NCBI RefSeq assembly: GCF_002811945.1
Contig: NZ_NPDX01000006.1
Coordinates: 186,001-250,000 of the forward strand
Direction of reading: 5' to 3'
DNA from: Leptospira harrisiae
Lineage (GTDB): Bacteria; Spirochaetota; Leptospiria; Leptospirales; Leptospiraceae
DNA: 64,000 nucleotides
Made by a program: the position numbers and the translations under genes. The notes beneath the pieces were generated by a model that was given only the letters and a program-made list of their open reading frames with translations, had not been told where the DNA came from and searched no databases. Numbering within the stretch: the stretch's first letter is position 1; each line of letters opens with the position of its first letter. Shown piece by piece: positions 27,480 through 37,009 of this stretch.

Positions 27480-27971
27480 TCATTCCTTTTTGGGAAGTTT
27501 TTGCATTTCTTCCACACTGGGAAGTTGTTTTGACATGTGACGGATTTCTCCTGAAGAATTGAGTAGGAAATATTGCGGGAGAGGTTCTGTTTTTAAAGAA
27601 ACAAACCGATCATCCAAAATCAGCGTTTGGAATTCTTGTTCTCTTGGTGTGTAATTGAGGAGAACATAAGTGCCAAGGTCTGGTTTCCCTTCGCCACATT
27701 CCAATCCTTGTAGCATTTCGCAACGGGATTTGGTAACTGCCAGGAGGATGAGTTTTCCTTCACGAGATGCTTGTCCAAAGGCAAAGGATTTGTTATGGCC
27801 CCAATGGATTTCTTCACTTACCATTTCATTGATTTTGATATACCCATAAACAAGTAACAAAATGAAGAGGGGCATGGATAAAAAACCAAGCAGGTAAAAA
27901 ACACGGGAATATTTCTGCATACAAGGCAATGGAACCGAAACACCCAGTTCCCGCCAAGTTGAATTTTTCAT
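27480..27971 (-). CDS. Membrane-anchored protein, possibly thioredoxin-like
   Basis: 163 aa from the ATG at 27971; a TTG three codons earlier is possible. There is one membrane segment (about residues 25-45), then a probably periplasmic domain. SREGKLILLAVTKSRCEMLQGLECG resembles the strand-helix of thioredoxin-like proteins that act on A..GKP..L....WC, but with one Cys at the first site and another seven residues later. The later PQYFLLNSSGEI also fits a thioredoxin-fold strand. The assignment is weak. Confidence 0.5.
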   Translation of the reverse strand: MKNSTWRELGVSVPLPCMQKYSRVFYLLGFLSMPLFILLLVYGYIKINEMVSEEIHWGHNKSFAFGQASREGKLILLAVTKSRCEMLQGLECGEGKPDLGTYVLLNYTPREQEFQTLILDDRFVSLKTEPLPQYFLLNSSGEIRHMSKQLPSVEEMQKLPKKE

Positions 27972-28061
27972 AGGCAACAAACAAAGAAACTTTAAAAAAA
28001 ACTACACCTTCTTATTCCCAAATCAAATCTGGTTTAAAGAGAGAAACCTTAGGAGAAATTA

Positions 28062-28907
28062 ATGGAGATTTGGTATACTGAAAAATTGGAATTAGAAAAA
28101 GGGCGTGCGGTCAGTTACCGGGTAACAAAAACAATCGAAAGCCTACAATCTCCCTTCCAAAAAATCGATATTTTTGAAACACAATCCTTTGGCCGAATGT
28201 TTACACTTGATGGTGTAACAATGGTTACAAACAAAGACGAACATTCTTATCATGAAATGATTGCACATATTCCTATGATGAGTCATCCCAATCCAGAATC
28301 TGTCCTTGTGATTGGTGGGGGAGATGGGGGAACGGTTCGAGAAGTTTTAAAACACCCTTCTGTCAAAGAAGTTGTGTTATGCGAGATTGACAAAGCAGTT
28401 GTGGACATTAGTTATAAATATTTTCCTGAATGTGCAGATGCAATGAAAGACCCCAAGGTCATTCACCACTATGATGATGGAGCCAAATTTGCTCGTGACA
28501 ATAAAGGTCGCTTTGATGTGATTCTTGTGGATTCGAGTGATCCTGTTGGTCCTGCTGAAGTTTTATTCAAAGAACCGTTTTTTCGGGATATGGCAAGTGC
28601 CTTAAAACCAACGGGAATCATTGCCACGCAAGCAGAATCTTTTTGGTATCATGGAGATGTAATTTCCTCTCTCTTTGATTTTATTCCTAAAATTTTTCCT
28701 GAGTATGGCTACTACTACACAACCATTCCTACTTATCCTTCTGGAATCATTGGTTTTACTTTTTTATCGAATGCCATAGATCCTTATTCGGTAACGCCAG
28801 ATCCAAAACGAGTTCCTAAAGGTCTCAAATACTATAGTCCTGAAATTCACAAAGCGGCTTTTGTTCTACCAGAATTTGCAAAAGCTTATATCAAACGGAA
28901 AGGTTAA
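28062..28907 (+). CDS. speE: Spermidine synthase (polyamine aminopropyltransferase)
   Basis: 281 aa. It transfers the aminopropyl group of decarboxylated SAM to putrescine. Family blocks are TNKDEHSYHEMIAHIPM, the nucleotide-binding VLVIGGGDGGTVREVLKH, and catalytic VILVDSSDPVGPAEVLF. Length is normal. AGGAG precedes the ATG. No speD or other polyamine gene is in the window. It is followed after 6 bp by an outer-membrane protein gene. Confidence 0.95.
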   Translation: MEIWYTEKLELEKGRAVSYRVTKTIESLQSPFQKIDIFETQSFGRMFTLDGVTMVTNKDEHSYHEMIAHIPMMSHPNPESVLVIGGGDGGTVREVLKHPSVKEVVLCEIDKAVVDISYKYFPECADAMKDPKVIHHYDDGAKFARDNKGRFDVILVDSSDPVGPAEVLFKEPFFRDMASALKPTGIIATQAESFWYHGDVISSLFDFIPKIFPEYGYYYTTIPTYPSGIIGFTFLSNAIDPYSVTPDPKRVPKGLKYYSPEIHKAAFVLPEFAKAYIKRKG

Positions 28908-28913
28908 AACTTT

Positions 28914-30170
28914 GTGAAAAAAGTTTCCTCTCTCTTTTTCTTTCTTATTTTTTCTTTCCAGATTGGGTCCAGTTTCCTTTGGGCCCAGGAAACAAAAGCA
29001 ACAAAGTTGGAATTAGAGGCGGAATCCTATGAAGAAAGAGGATATCCAAAAAAAGCCGAGGAACTTCGGTTAAAAGTAAAACGCCTTCGTTCTGATCAGT
29101 TCAATAACAGAGACTATAAAACAAACATTTATCCGATCACTTCCAATATTTCTGCCGCAAATAAAGGTTTCTTGGAATTCCATCAGGGAACTTGGGAAAT
29201 TGGATTTAGGGTTTTAAGCCAAAGTGGTGTTTTTTCTCCTGGGAAAGAATGGGCCATGGACGATGGTCGAGTAGCTTTCCAAGCAGGAACGCCTTATTAC
29301 CCCCGGTCGCAGATTGGGTATCAAAATATACGAACTCTTCCTTATCAATATGAACTGGAAAAAAACCCGGTTTCCGGTTCGTTTTCGCCACGAGTGGCAT
29401 ACAAACACAATTCGGCGAAATGGGGATTGGAATATATCTATTTCCAATTTCAAACCACAAACGATTTTATTTCATTAGGTTATTTGGGTGGCAACCAATC
29501 GGCTTTCCATTCTGATCGGCTTTATAACGCCGAACATAAGTTAGTTTTTAAAATTTACGAAGAATTTTCCAAAAATATTGGATATAGTTGGGATTTTGGA
29601 TTAAGAGCTGGTTCCTTCCATACAAATTCTGTTTTTACATCCCAAACTTTGGGACAAACAGGGATTCTGCGAGATTCAATGCGATATCTGGCTCCCAGTA
29701 CGGGATTTCGATTTTATCATAAATTAGGAGAAGGTTTTTCTTATGAAATGGGTGGAGAGATGTTTTTCACTCCTTTGGGTAAACTTCAATATAGAAGGGA
29801 TATCTTAACTCAAATGGGTGGTGTGCCACGGTTTGCAGAAGGTGCCACAGTACGTGAAGAAGCCTATTCATTGTTTTCTGAAAAACCATTACAAACCACT
29901 ATGGTTGGAATTGATTTGTTGGCCCAGGCCAACTGGCAACCATTAGATCATCATAAATTCCATTTGGGATTTCAAATCATCCAGTATATTTGGCGAGCTA
30001 ATGAATCCTATGCGCCTGCGATTCGTGCTTTGAATGAAGAGTCTTTTATCACAGGGGTTCGAGATTTTTATTTGAGTTCAGCGTTTTATGAGGCAGATGG
30101 TCGGGACAAACGCGCTTCCCGAAGTTATTTGATTTCGAATTTTTATCTTGGGTATACTTATGTTTTTTAG
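28914..30170 (+). CDS. Putative outer-membrane beta-barrel protein
   Basis: 418 aa with a GTG start and a signal peptide (hydrophobic residues 7-22). A short charged coiled-coil-like stretch follows (KLELEAESYEERGYPKKAEE). From about residue 85 there are repeated amphipathic strands rich in Tyr, Phe and Gly. The protein ends in LGYTYVF with a terminal Phe, the usual outer-membrane barrel C-terminus. It is the first of three coupled envelope genes. No named family assigned. Confidence 0.7.
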   Translation: MKKVSSLFFFLIFSFQIGSSFLWAQETKATKLELEAESYEERGYPKKAEELRLKVKRLRSDQFNNRDYKTNIYPITSNISAANKGFLEFHQGTWEIGFRVLSQSGVFSPGKEWAMDDGRVAFQAGTPYYPRSQIGYQNIRTLPYQYELEKNPVSGSFSPRVAYKHNSAKWGLEYIYFQFQTTNDFISLGYLGGNQSAFHSDRLYNAEHKLVFKIYEEFSKNIGYSWDFGLRAGSFHTNSVFTSQTLGQTGILRDSMRYLAPSTGFRFYHKLGEGFSYEMGGEMFFTPLGKLQYRRDILTQMGGVPRFAEGATVREEAYSLFSEKPLQTTMVGIDLLAQANWQPLDHHKFHLGFQIIQYIWRANESYAPAIRALNEESFITGVRDFYLSSAFYEADGRDKRASRSYLISNFYLGYTYVF

Positions 30171-30885
30171 GTTTAGATTCCATTACCTCATTTTTTTTCT
30201 AGTTTCTTTTTTTTGGTACGGTTGTGGGATTTCTCTTCGAGTGTATCGACCTTTCCCTAAGGAAACAGCCTTTGATTATGTTAAAAAAATGGATCATATC
30301 GAAATTTTCGTAAAAGACGAAAATCGAATGAAGATGGGTATTTACGATGGGTACTTTGCGGACCCAGAGGGACTGGCCAATGAATATGGCCCTTTGTCGT
30401 ATTTGATTCGAAAGGAACTTTCGATTCGAGGGAATCGATTTCCTTTATTACTCGACCGTGGTGGAAAAATTTTTATTGATGAATACCAACTTGTTTCTTT
30501 GGACAGGTGTTCCAAAAACATAAGTTTTGTGAGAATGAAAGCCCGGATTCAAATACTTGGAATTCCGGAAGAAACTTTTTCCTATTATGATGAAATCGAT
30601 TCGCGTGTAACTAATTGTTATTTAACAGGAAGTATCATCACGGTGATTCCTTTGATATGGTATGTTCCTTATAATGGATTTCGAGGAAACAGAGAGGACC
30701 AATTAAATCAATTGGGTAGAAATTCATTAACTGAATTTTTTACGACGTTGGAACTTGTGTCGGGATTGAATCAAAGTTCATCAGTCGAACCGTCTCCGGA
30801 ACAAATTCCATTAAAACCTAAAAGCATTCCGACCAAACAAGAGCCAGTGGATCCGAAATTAAAGGAAATTCTTGATAGTTTATGA
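30160..30885 (+). CDS. Lipoprotein of unknown function
   Basis: 241 aa from the ATG at 30160, which overlaps the barrel gene stop by 11 bp. An ATG 12 bp further upstream is possible. The signal peptide has a long hydrophobic stretch and lipobox FFWYGC. The mature region has mixed alpha/beta character and a hydrophobic patch at TGSIITVIPLIWYVP, ending in a Pro/Lys-rich tail. It overlaps the next gene by 4 bp (ATGA). Confidence 0.65.
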   Translation: MFFRFRFHYLIFFLVSFFWYGCGISLRVYRPFPKETAFDYVKKMDHIEIFVKDENRMKMGIYDGYFADPEGLANEYGPLSYLIRKELSIRGNRFPLLLDRGGKIFIDEYQLVSLDRCSKNISFVRMKARIQILGIPEETFSYYDEIDSRVTNCYLTGSIITVIPLIWYVPYNGFRGNREDQLNQLGRNSLTEFFTTLELVSGLNQSSSVEPSPEQIPLKPKSIPTKQEPVDPKLKEILDSL

Positions 30886-31751
30886 AGTTCCATGTATTGT
30901 TCATACTCTTTTGGTTGGGTTTTAATCTTTCTTATTGTTATTCGTTAGAAAAACCATACAATTACGGGAACCCATATTTACCGAGTCCTGAATTTTCAGA
31001 GGACGATCCTCAATTTGAAGAAGGGGAACCGGTTTGGATTTTGGACCAAACAGGAAATTGGATTTTTTCTCTCCCTTCCAAACTTGTCCTTTGGAATTTA
31101 AAGGCAGACAACCATTATATTTCGAAAGAAACCAAAGAGTATTTGATTCGTTATATCAAAGAAAATAATTTAAGGGATGTCAAAGTTCGTTTCAACCAAT
31201 ATGCTCCTCTTTCAGAATGGAAACGACTTCCTAAAAATAAAAATATCAATCCGGTAGTTCGGTATTTTTTTGGATCCATCTCTTTGCTTGCTTATACTTT
31301 TTTGCCGGGACGTTTGTTTGCGGGAACGATTGGTGGAGACCATTACAATTCTTTTACGAACACAATCAATGTGTATTCAGATTTACCACCAGTTGTCATT
31401 CATGAAGGGGGGCATGCAAAGGACTTTGCACAGAGAGAAAAAAGAACTCTCTACGCTGCGGTTTATGCACTCCCGGTAGTGGGGGCTTTGTATCATGAAG
31501 CAAGAGCCTCTGATGATGCTCTTAATTATTTTGCAGAAAAAAATGACAGAGAACAGTTAGATTCATCTTATGAATTACTCACTCCTGCTTACTCAACATA
31601 TGTAGGAGGTGCCATTGGGGACGTGGTCGCCAATCCCATCACTGCGGTGGCAGTCATTCCTGGTCATATTTATGGTCGTTATAAAAAACGAGACATTGAC
31701 ATGGAATTAGAAAAACGAAAACAAAAGATCCAAATTAAGGAACCCAAGTGA
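30882..31751 (+). CDS. Lipoprotein with a metallopeptidase-like HEGGH motif
   Basis: 289 aa with a signal peptide and lipobox NLSYC. The middle region has PPVVIHEGGHAKDFAQRE (about residues 170-187), which fits the HExxH zinc motif. About 26 residues later comes YHEARASDDA, which can provide a Glu ligand as in gluzincin-type enzymes. A hydrophobic segment precedes it (SISLLAYTFLPG). It may be a membrane-proximal peptidase, or a metal site kept for structure. It overlaps the pyrF start by 4 bp. Confidence 0.6.
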   Translation: MKFHVLFILFWLGFNLSYCYSLEKPYNYGNPYLPSPEFSEDDPQFEEGEPVWILDQTGNWIFSLPSKLVLWNLKADNHYISKETKEYLIRYIKENNLRDVKVRFNQYAPLSEWKRLPKNKNINPVVRYFFGSISLLAYTFLPGRLFAGTIGGDHYNSFTNTINVYSDLPPVVIHEGGHAKDFAQREKRTLYAAVYALPVVGALYHEARASDDALNYFAEKNDREQLDSSYELLTPAYSTYVGGAIGDVVANPITAVAVIPGHIYGRYKKRDIDMELEKRKQKIQIKEPK

Positions 31752-32575
31752 GCCCAAGGTCCAATTTCATTCAAAAATTCAATTCGCGTAGGGATGATTT
31801 GCAGTCTTTACTTTGTATTGGTCTCGATCCCGAATTGGAAAAGTTACCAAAAGTCAGTTTGGATTCGAAAGCCCCACTTGTCCATTTTACAGAAACTATC
31901 ATTCGTTATACACATTCCTATGCGGCGGCATGGAAACCAAATGTAGCTTTTTTTGAAAGGTTAGGAGCTGAAGGGTATTTTGCCTTAGAACATATGGTTC
32001 GTTTGATGAAAGAAGTATCACCTGAAGTACCCATAGTGATGGATGCCAAACGTGGTGACCTTGCCAATACTTCCAAAGAGTATGCGAAGTATTTTTTTGA
32101 TACTCTAGGAGTGGATGCCCTTACCGTCAATCCGTACATGGGCCGGGATAGTTTGGTTCCATACCTCGACTTGGGTGGGTATATTTTTGTACTTGGACTC
32201 ACATCAAATCCTAGCTCAAAAGACTTTCAAAAACAAAAACTATTGGGAAAGGATATTTATTTGTATGAAGAGGTAAGTGACCAGATGGCAAAACTTGGTG
32301 AAGAGTATCCGAACCAAGTAGGCCTTGTGGTGGGTGGTACACATCCATCCGAGATTCAATCATTACGTGCACGTCATCCTGAATTGTATTTTCTCATCCC
32401 AGGATTTGGCGCACAAGGTGGAGACTTACAATCCATCATCCAAGCATCGGGAAAACGTTCTTTGATTAATTCTTCTAGGGGGATCACCCTTAGTTCGGTA
32501 GAAGAAAATTACGGACAAGTTGCACAAAAGAAAGCAGAGGAAGTGCATAAAGAAATGAACCAACTCTTTCTCTGA
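31748..32575 (+). CDS. pyrF: Orotidine-5'-phosphate decarboxylase, type 2
   Basis: 275 aa with a GTG start overlapping the previous stop. It converts OMP to UMP in pyrimidine synthesis. The active-site block IVMDAKRGDLANTSKEYAKY (Asp-Lys..Asp) and KPNVAFFERLGAEGY are characteristic of the longer type 2 enzymes. Length fits. The position at the end of an envelope-protein operon is unusual for a nucleotide gene but need not be functional. Confidence 0.95.
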   Translation: MSPRSNFIQKFNSRRDDLQSLLCIGLDPELEKLPKVSLDSKAPLVHFTETIIRYTHSYAAAWKPNVAFFERLGAEGYFALEHMVRLMKEVSPEVPIVMDAKRGDLANTSKEYAKYFFDTLGVDALTVNPYMGRDSLVPYLDLGGYIFVLGLTSNPSSKDFQKQKLLGKDIYLYEEVSDQMAKLGEEYPNQVGLVVGGTHPSEIQSLRARHPELYFLIPGFGAQGGDLQSIIQASGKRSLINSSRGITLSSVEENYGQVAQKKAEEVHKEMNQLFL

Positions 32576-32601
32576 TGGTCTAATGACCAAAAGGGAAACT
32601 A

Positions 32602-33873
32602 GTGAAAGAATCTTTAGCTATCGTTGGTACAGGAATCGCAGGTCTTGGTTCCGCATATTTTTTAAAAAACGATTTTGAATTAACCATTTTTGACAGTGCC
32701 GATTATATCGGTGGTCATACAAATACAGTATTGGTGGAAGAAGATGGGGTATCAATTCCGATTGATACTGGATTTATCGTCTTTAATCATGTGACTTATC
32801 CGAACTTACTTAGACTTTTCCAAACATTAAATGTTCCCACTAAAAAATCGGATATGTCTTTTAGTGTCCAACATGATCCCACCAAACTAGAGTTTTGTGG
32901 ATCGGGGCTTTCTGGGTTATTTGCTCAGAAAAAAAATCTAATTCGCCCTCGGTATTTGAAGATGTTACTTGAGATTGACAGGTTCAACAAATCGGCTCCG
33001 AAAATTTTAGACGATCCCAAGTATGATTCCTGGGATTTGGGAAAGTACATGGAGACTTTTGGATATGGGAAAGATATCTTAAATTTTTATTTAATCCCTA
33101 TGAGTTCTGCGGTTTGGTCGACCCCTCCTGATTTGATGTTAGAATTTCCAGCAAAATCACTCATCCGATTTTTTTACAACCATGGATTTTTAGGTCTGAA
33201 TACCCAACACCAATGGTATACAGTGGATGGTGGATCTCATGAATATATCAAACGAATCATTCCTCCCATCAAAGACAGGTTTCGACTCAATTCCCCAGTC
33301 AAACAAGTAAACCGTACGAGTGAAGGGAAGGTGGAACTTGTGTTTGGTGAAGGAAAAAAGGAAACTTTTGATAAAGTTTTACTTGCCACTCATGGGCATA
33401 TTTCTGCGAAATTGTTAGGAAATCCTACAAAATTGGAAAGTGAACTTCTCCCTCTATACAAATACCAACACAACACTGCCACCTTACATACAGATGAGAG
33501 TGATATGCCAAAAGTATCGTCTTGTTGGTCTAGTTGGAACTATAAAATTGTAGAAGATGAAAAGAGAAAACAAAACCCTTACACAATCTATTGGATGAAC
33601 CGTCTGCAAAATGTTTCTAAAAAACAAAATTATTTTGTGACCATCAACGACCCGGGTCGTGTGGCAAAAGAAAAAATCATTCAAAAAATAGATTATGAAC
33701 ACCCGCTCTTTTCTGTGGAAGCATCTCTTGGACAAAATCGTTTGCCAGAGTTAAACGAGAATGGTCCGATCTATTATGCAGGTGCTTACTTTCGATATGG
33801 ATTCCATGAAGATGGGTTTTTATCAGCAGTCAATGTTTCGCGTAGCATTTTAAAAAGGGACCCATGGAATTAA
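32602..33873 (+). CDS. FAD-dependent oxidoreductase (amine-oxidase/desaturase-like, COG2907 type)
   Basis: 423 aa with a GTG start. The N-terminal dinucleotide motif is IVGTGIAGLGSAYFL, followed by the Rossmann acid in LTIFDSADYIGGHTNT. The C-terminal region has GPIYYAGAYFRYGFHEDGFLSA, which contacts FAD. It is the first gene of a three-gene cluster with DUF1365 and a Cfa-type methyltransferase, a combination conserved in many bacteria. A role in modifying unsaturated fatty acyl chains is inferred. Confidence 0.85.
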   Translation: MKESLAIVGTGIAGLGSAYFLKNDFELTIFDSADYIGGHTNTVLVEEDGVSIPIDTGFIVFNHVTYPNLLRLFQTLNVPTKKSDMSFSVQHDPTKLEFCGSGLSGLFAQKKNLIRPRYLKMLLEIDRFNKSAPKILDDPKYDSWDLGKYMETFGYGKDILNFYLIPMSSAVWSTPPDLMLEFPAKSLIRFFYNHGFLGLNTQHQWYTVDGGSHEYIKRIIPPIKDRFRLNSPVKQVNRTSEGKVELVFGEGKKETFDKVLLATHGHISAKLLGNPTKLESELLPLYKYQHNTATLHTDESDMPKVSSCWSSWNYKIVEDEKRKQNPYTIYWMNRLQNVSKKQNYFVTINDPGRVAKEKIIQKIDYEHPLFSVEASLGQNRLPELNENGPIYYAGAYFRYGFHEDGFLSAVNVSRSILKRDPWN

Positions 33874-34682
33874 ACTCATGTATGTATGCGGCGGATGTGT
33901 TCCATACACGTACCGCCCCGAAACCTAACAAATTCAAATACAGGATTTTTAATTTTTATTTGGATCTATCTGAGATAGACCAGTTGGCCTACCAAAGTTT
34001 TTGGTTTTCTCGGAATCGTTTCAATTTGTTTTCCTTTTATGACAAAGATCATATTCAATTTGAAAAAGGAACAATTTACGAAAACGTTAAGTCCTTTTTG
34101 GAAGCTTCGGGAGTTTCAAACATTGGAAAGATATTTCTTCTCACCAATCTCCGCGTTTTGGGGTATGTTTTTAATCCTGTGAGTTTTTATTTTTGTTATG
34201 ATACGGAAGGGAATCCACTTATATCCATTGCGGAAGTGGGGAATACCTTTGGTGAGATCAAACCTTATTTGGGTTATTTTAAACAAGCAAAAGGTACCAT
34301 TGCAAATCCAGAAGTTTATATCAGAGAACCTAAAAATTTTTATGTCTCTCCTTTTATTAGTTTGGATTCTGAATTCGAGTTTCGATTGAACATTCCAAAT
34401 GATCAATTGCAGATTGGTGTCGACTCTTTTGAAAATGGAAAACGAATTTTAACTACTTCCTTTCTTGGAAAAAAAATTCCATTCCAATCAAAATACTTAT
34501 TAAAACTTTTTACCCAATTTCCATTCATCACCGTCAAAATAATAACATTGATTCATTGGCAAGCATTCAAACTTTGGATCAAAAAAATTCCGTACATTTC
34601 GAAACACCAAAACTTAGAGAAACAAACAGGAGTTCCCCTTGGAAAAATCACAGAACCAGTCCCTCTTACAAGACACGATTGA
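33864..34682 (+). CDS. DUF1365 protein
   Basis: 272 aa, overlapping the oxidoreductase gene by 10 bp. The family signature is LLTNLRVLGYVFNPVSFYFC, then ISIAEVGNTFGEIKPY. It starts MELNSCMYAADVFHTRTAPKPNKF, which is the usual opening (COG3496). No catalytic chemistry is established for the family. Its strict association with the flanking enzymes implies a joint lipid-modifying role. Confidence 0.9.
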   Translation: MELNSCMYAADVFHTRTAPKPNKFKYRIFNFYLDLSEIDQLAYQSFWFSRNRFNLFSFYDKDHIQFEKGTIYENVKSFLEASGVSNIGKIFLLTNLRVLGYVFNPVSFYFCYDTEGNPLISIAEVGNTFGEIKPYLGYFKQAKGTIANPEVYIREPKNFYVSPFISLDSEFEFRLNIPNDQLQIGVDSFENGKRILTTSFLGKKIPFQSKYLLKLFTQFPFITVKIITLIHWQAFKLWIKKIPYISKHQNLEKQTGVPLGKITEPVPLTRHD

Positions 34683-35952
34683 TTCAGAACTTTTTACCGA
34701 ATTAAAGAACAAGTCTACCTTAGAACAATTTCCCATTTACAGGAAGATATTTTTTAAAGCCATGAGTTCCATGAAACGGGGATCCCTTCGGATGATCCTC
34801 CCGAATGGAGAACAGATAACGTTAGGAGATCCGAGTGCAGTAGTGGATTCAAAATTTCATTCTGCACTGATCCATGTAAAAAAACCTGCATTCTTCAAGA
34901 AATCAGTGTTATATGGTGATATTGGATTTTCCGAATCCTATTTAACAGGAGATTGGGAAACCGATTCCATTGAAAATGTTATTTCATGGTTTATATTGAA
35001 TGTGGATGATAGCCCAAGTCTTTCTGGTGCAAAAAAGAAACTTTTTCACTTAGATTTATTCAATTTAGGCAATAAATTCCTGCATTTCCTGAGGAAAAAC
35101 ACCCTAACCGGAAGTAAAAAAAATATAGTAGAACATTATGATTTAGGAAATAAATTTTATAAATTATTTCTCGATCCATCGATGACTTATAGTTCTGCTT
35201 ATTTTGAATCATTGGAAGATAGTTTGGAAGAAGCACAAACTAGAAAAGTGGACAAACTTTGCCAAAAGTTAAAACTAAATCCTGCGGATCACCTGTTGGA
35301 AATTGGAAGTGGTTGGGGTTTTTTATCCATCCATGCCGCAAAAAACTATGGATGTCGTGTGACTACCGTTACACTGTCTGAAGAACAATATGCCTATGCC
35401 AAAGAAAGGATCGCAAAAGAAGGCCTTTCTGACAAAATAGAAATTCGAATTGAAGACTATCGAAAGATTGAAGGGCAATTTACAAAAATTGTTTCCGTTG
35501 AAATGTTAGAAGCGGTAGGTGATGCTTATTATGAAACTTTCTTTCAAAAGTGCCAAGACCTTTTGACAAGAGACGGGATTATGGCCTTACAAGTCATCAC
35601 CTGCCCTGACTCTAGATTTACTTCTTTCAAAAATGGAATTGATTTCATTCAAAAACATATCTTCCCTGGTTCTTTGTTACCTTCTATTGGTCGTATGAAC
35701 CAAGCCATCAATCGTACAGGTGATATGTATTTATTCCATTTGGAAGACATGGGCTTAAGTTATGCGAAGACTCTTCGGTTATGGTTGAAAGCCTTTGAAG
35801 AAAATTTGACAGAAGTTAGAAACCAAGGGTATAGCGAAACCTTTATCAGAAAATGGAGATATTATTTGGCTTATTGTGCTGCTGCTTTTCAGATGCGAAA
35901 CATTAGTGTAGTCCAATCTGTTTATGTTAGACCCAATAACCTAAATCTCTAA
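34639..35952 (+). CDS. SAM-dependent methyltransferase of the cyclopropane-fatty-acid synthase family
   Basis: 437 aa. The TTG at 34639 has AGGAG at 34628-34632, so the gene overlaps DUF1365 by 44 bp. The SAM motif is HLLEIGSGWGFLSIHAA. The family blocks VEHYDLGNKFYKLFLDPSMTYSSAYF and VSVEMLEAVGDAYYETFF are those of CFA synthases. It methylates or cyclopropanates phospholipid acyl chains. The linked oxidoreductase and DUF1365 may further alter the product. Confidence 0.9.
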   Translation: MEKSQNQSLLQDTIDSELFTELKNKSTLEQFPIYRKIFFKAMSSMKRGSLRMILPNGEQITLGDPSAVVDSKFHSALIHVKKPAFFKKSVLYGDIGFSESYLTGDWETDSIENVISWFILNVDDSPSLSGAKKKLFHLDLFNLGNKFLHFLRKNTLTGSKKNIVEHYDLGNKFYKLFLDPSMTYSSAYFESLEDSLEEAQTRKVDKLCQKLKLNPADHLLEIGSGWGFLSIHAAKNYGCRVTTVTLSEEQYAYAKERIAKEGLSDKIEIRIEDYRKIEGQFTKIVSVEMLEAVGDAYYETFFQKCQDLLTRDGIMALQVITCPDSRFTSFKNGIDFIQKHIFPGSLLPSIGRMNQAINRTGDMYLFHLEDMGLSYAKTLRLWLKAFEENLTEVRNQGYSETFIRKWRYYLAYCAAAFQMRNISVVQSVYVRPNNLNL

Positions 35953-35968
35953 ATTCGTACAAAACCTG

Positions 35969-35996
35969 ACTACCGATTGGGAAACCTGTCGGTAGT
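35969..35996 (+). terminator. Hairpin after the methyltransferase gene
   Basis: ACTACCGA pairs with TCGGTAGT (8 bp) around a 12-nt loop, 16 bp after the stop, followed by TCCTTCC. It probably ends the lipid-modification operon. Confidence 0.55.
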
Positions 35997-36049
35997 TCCT
36001 TCCAAAAAACATCTTGCCAAGGAAAACCCATCTCTTTACTACTCTGTCT

Positions 36050-36505
36050 ATGAGAGAAACTAAGTCCGTATTTACCTTTGATGAACCAATAGAACGATTG
36101 TGGTCGGGTGTTACCGTCTATGAAGTGTTAGTCCATTGGTTAGCAGATGAGGTAAGAGGAAGGCCAAAGGTGGGTGGGGATTTCTCTTGGACTTGGAAAT
36201 TAGGTTTAGAAGGTGATTTCACCACACATGGCATATACAAAAAAATAGAACCATTACGTGAATTGGTGATGGAATGGAAAGATCATCCAGCTGACCCAAC
36301 CGGTGCCATTTATTTACAATTATTATTTGAATCTAAAGGTGATAAATCATCCCAATTAACAATTGTTAACGGAGGATTCCCTGATGGAGAAAGTTCTGAT
36401 GTATGGCTAGAAGGTGCCAAAGAGGCATGGGATGGACAAGCTTTACACTTAAAAGACTTCTTAAAACAAAATCCAGACATCACAAAGTTTTTTAAAAAAT
36501 CTTGA
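36050..36505 (+). CDS. SRPBCC/AHSA1-like protein
   Basis: 151 aa from the ATG at 36050; a TTG at 36014 would add 12 residues. It opens with KSVFTFDEPIERLWSGVT, and later GGDFSWTWKLGLEGDFTTHG and LRELVMEWKD match the AHSA1 helix-grip pattern. It probably binds a small hydrophobic ligand. Single-gene unit. The function is not predictable. Confidence 0.7.
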   Translation: MRETKSVFTFDEPIERLWSGVTVYEVLVHWLADEVRGRPKVGGDFSWTWKLGLEGDFTTHGIYKKIEPLRELVMEWKDHPADPTGAIYLQLLFESKGDKSSQLTIVNGGFPDGESSDVWLEGAKEAWDGQALHLKDFLKQNPDITKFFKKS

Positions 36506-36562
36506 TCTCTAAGGCCTTTCTAAAATCCTGGTAAAAGTAGGGTTGTTAAGGAGGGCTGGAAG

Positions 36563-36925
36563 ATGGAATATCCCGAATTGGAAACGTATTTCCAGAAATT
36601 AACTGATATAACTGACCGGATCGCAATGATGAACAATCATTTTGATGCGACACCTGAGATCGACATACCACAGTTATCTGAATTTTATGCAGACATTCAG
36701 TCAAAGGACTGGGAGAATACAGATAGAGAGTATTATGAACTCTTTACCAGTTATTTTACCTTTCATGTAAAAACTGTGGAAGAAATCATTCAAGAAGCAC
36801 GTGAGATTTTGAATCCTGAAAACAGGGAATATGTTAAGAAATTGGTGAGCCATGTTCGTAATGCGGATGATTGGTTTATCAATCTGAAAAAGAAACGCAA
36901 ACTCGCTCGTACACAAGTCGCTTAA
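36563..36925 (+). CDS. Hypothetical helical cytoplasmic protein
   Basis: 120 aa without signal or membrane segment, preceded by AAGGAGG. The sequence is mostly charged helix, with Tyr/Phe-rich middle (YYELFTSYFTFHV) and a basic C-terminus (KKKRKLARTQ). A small three- or four-helix fold is likely. I do not recognise the family. Confidence 0.6.
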   Translation: MEYPELETYFQKLTDITDRIAMMNNHFDATPEIDIPQLSEFYADIQSKDWENTDREYYELFTSYFTFHVKTVEEIIQEAREILNPENREYVKKLVSHVRNADDWFINLKKKRKLARTQVA

Positions 36926-37009
36926 ACTTTCCTCTCCCTCGACTGAAAGCTTGGGGGAGTTGTCTCAATTCGCTTTACAATTAAATCCGTTTCCTTTCTC
37001 CTTTCAGAT

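Noticed and set aside
31748..32575. pyrF as part of an envelope system because of operon position
   Set aside because: It is a standard pyrimidine enzyme with intact active site, and coupling alone does not imply a shared function.
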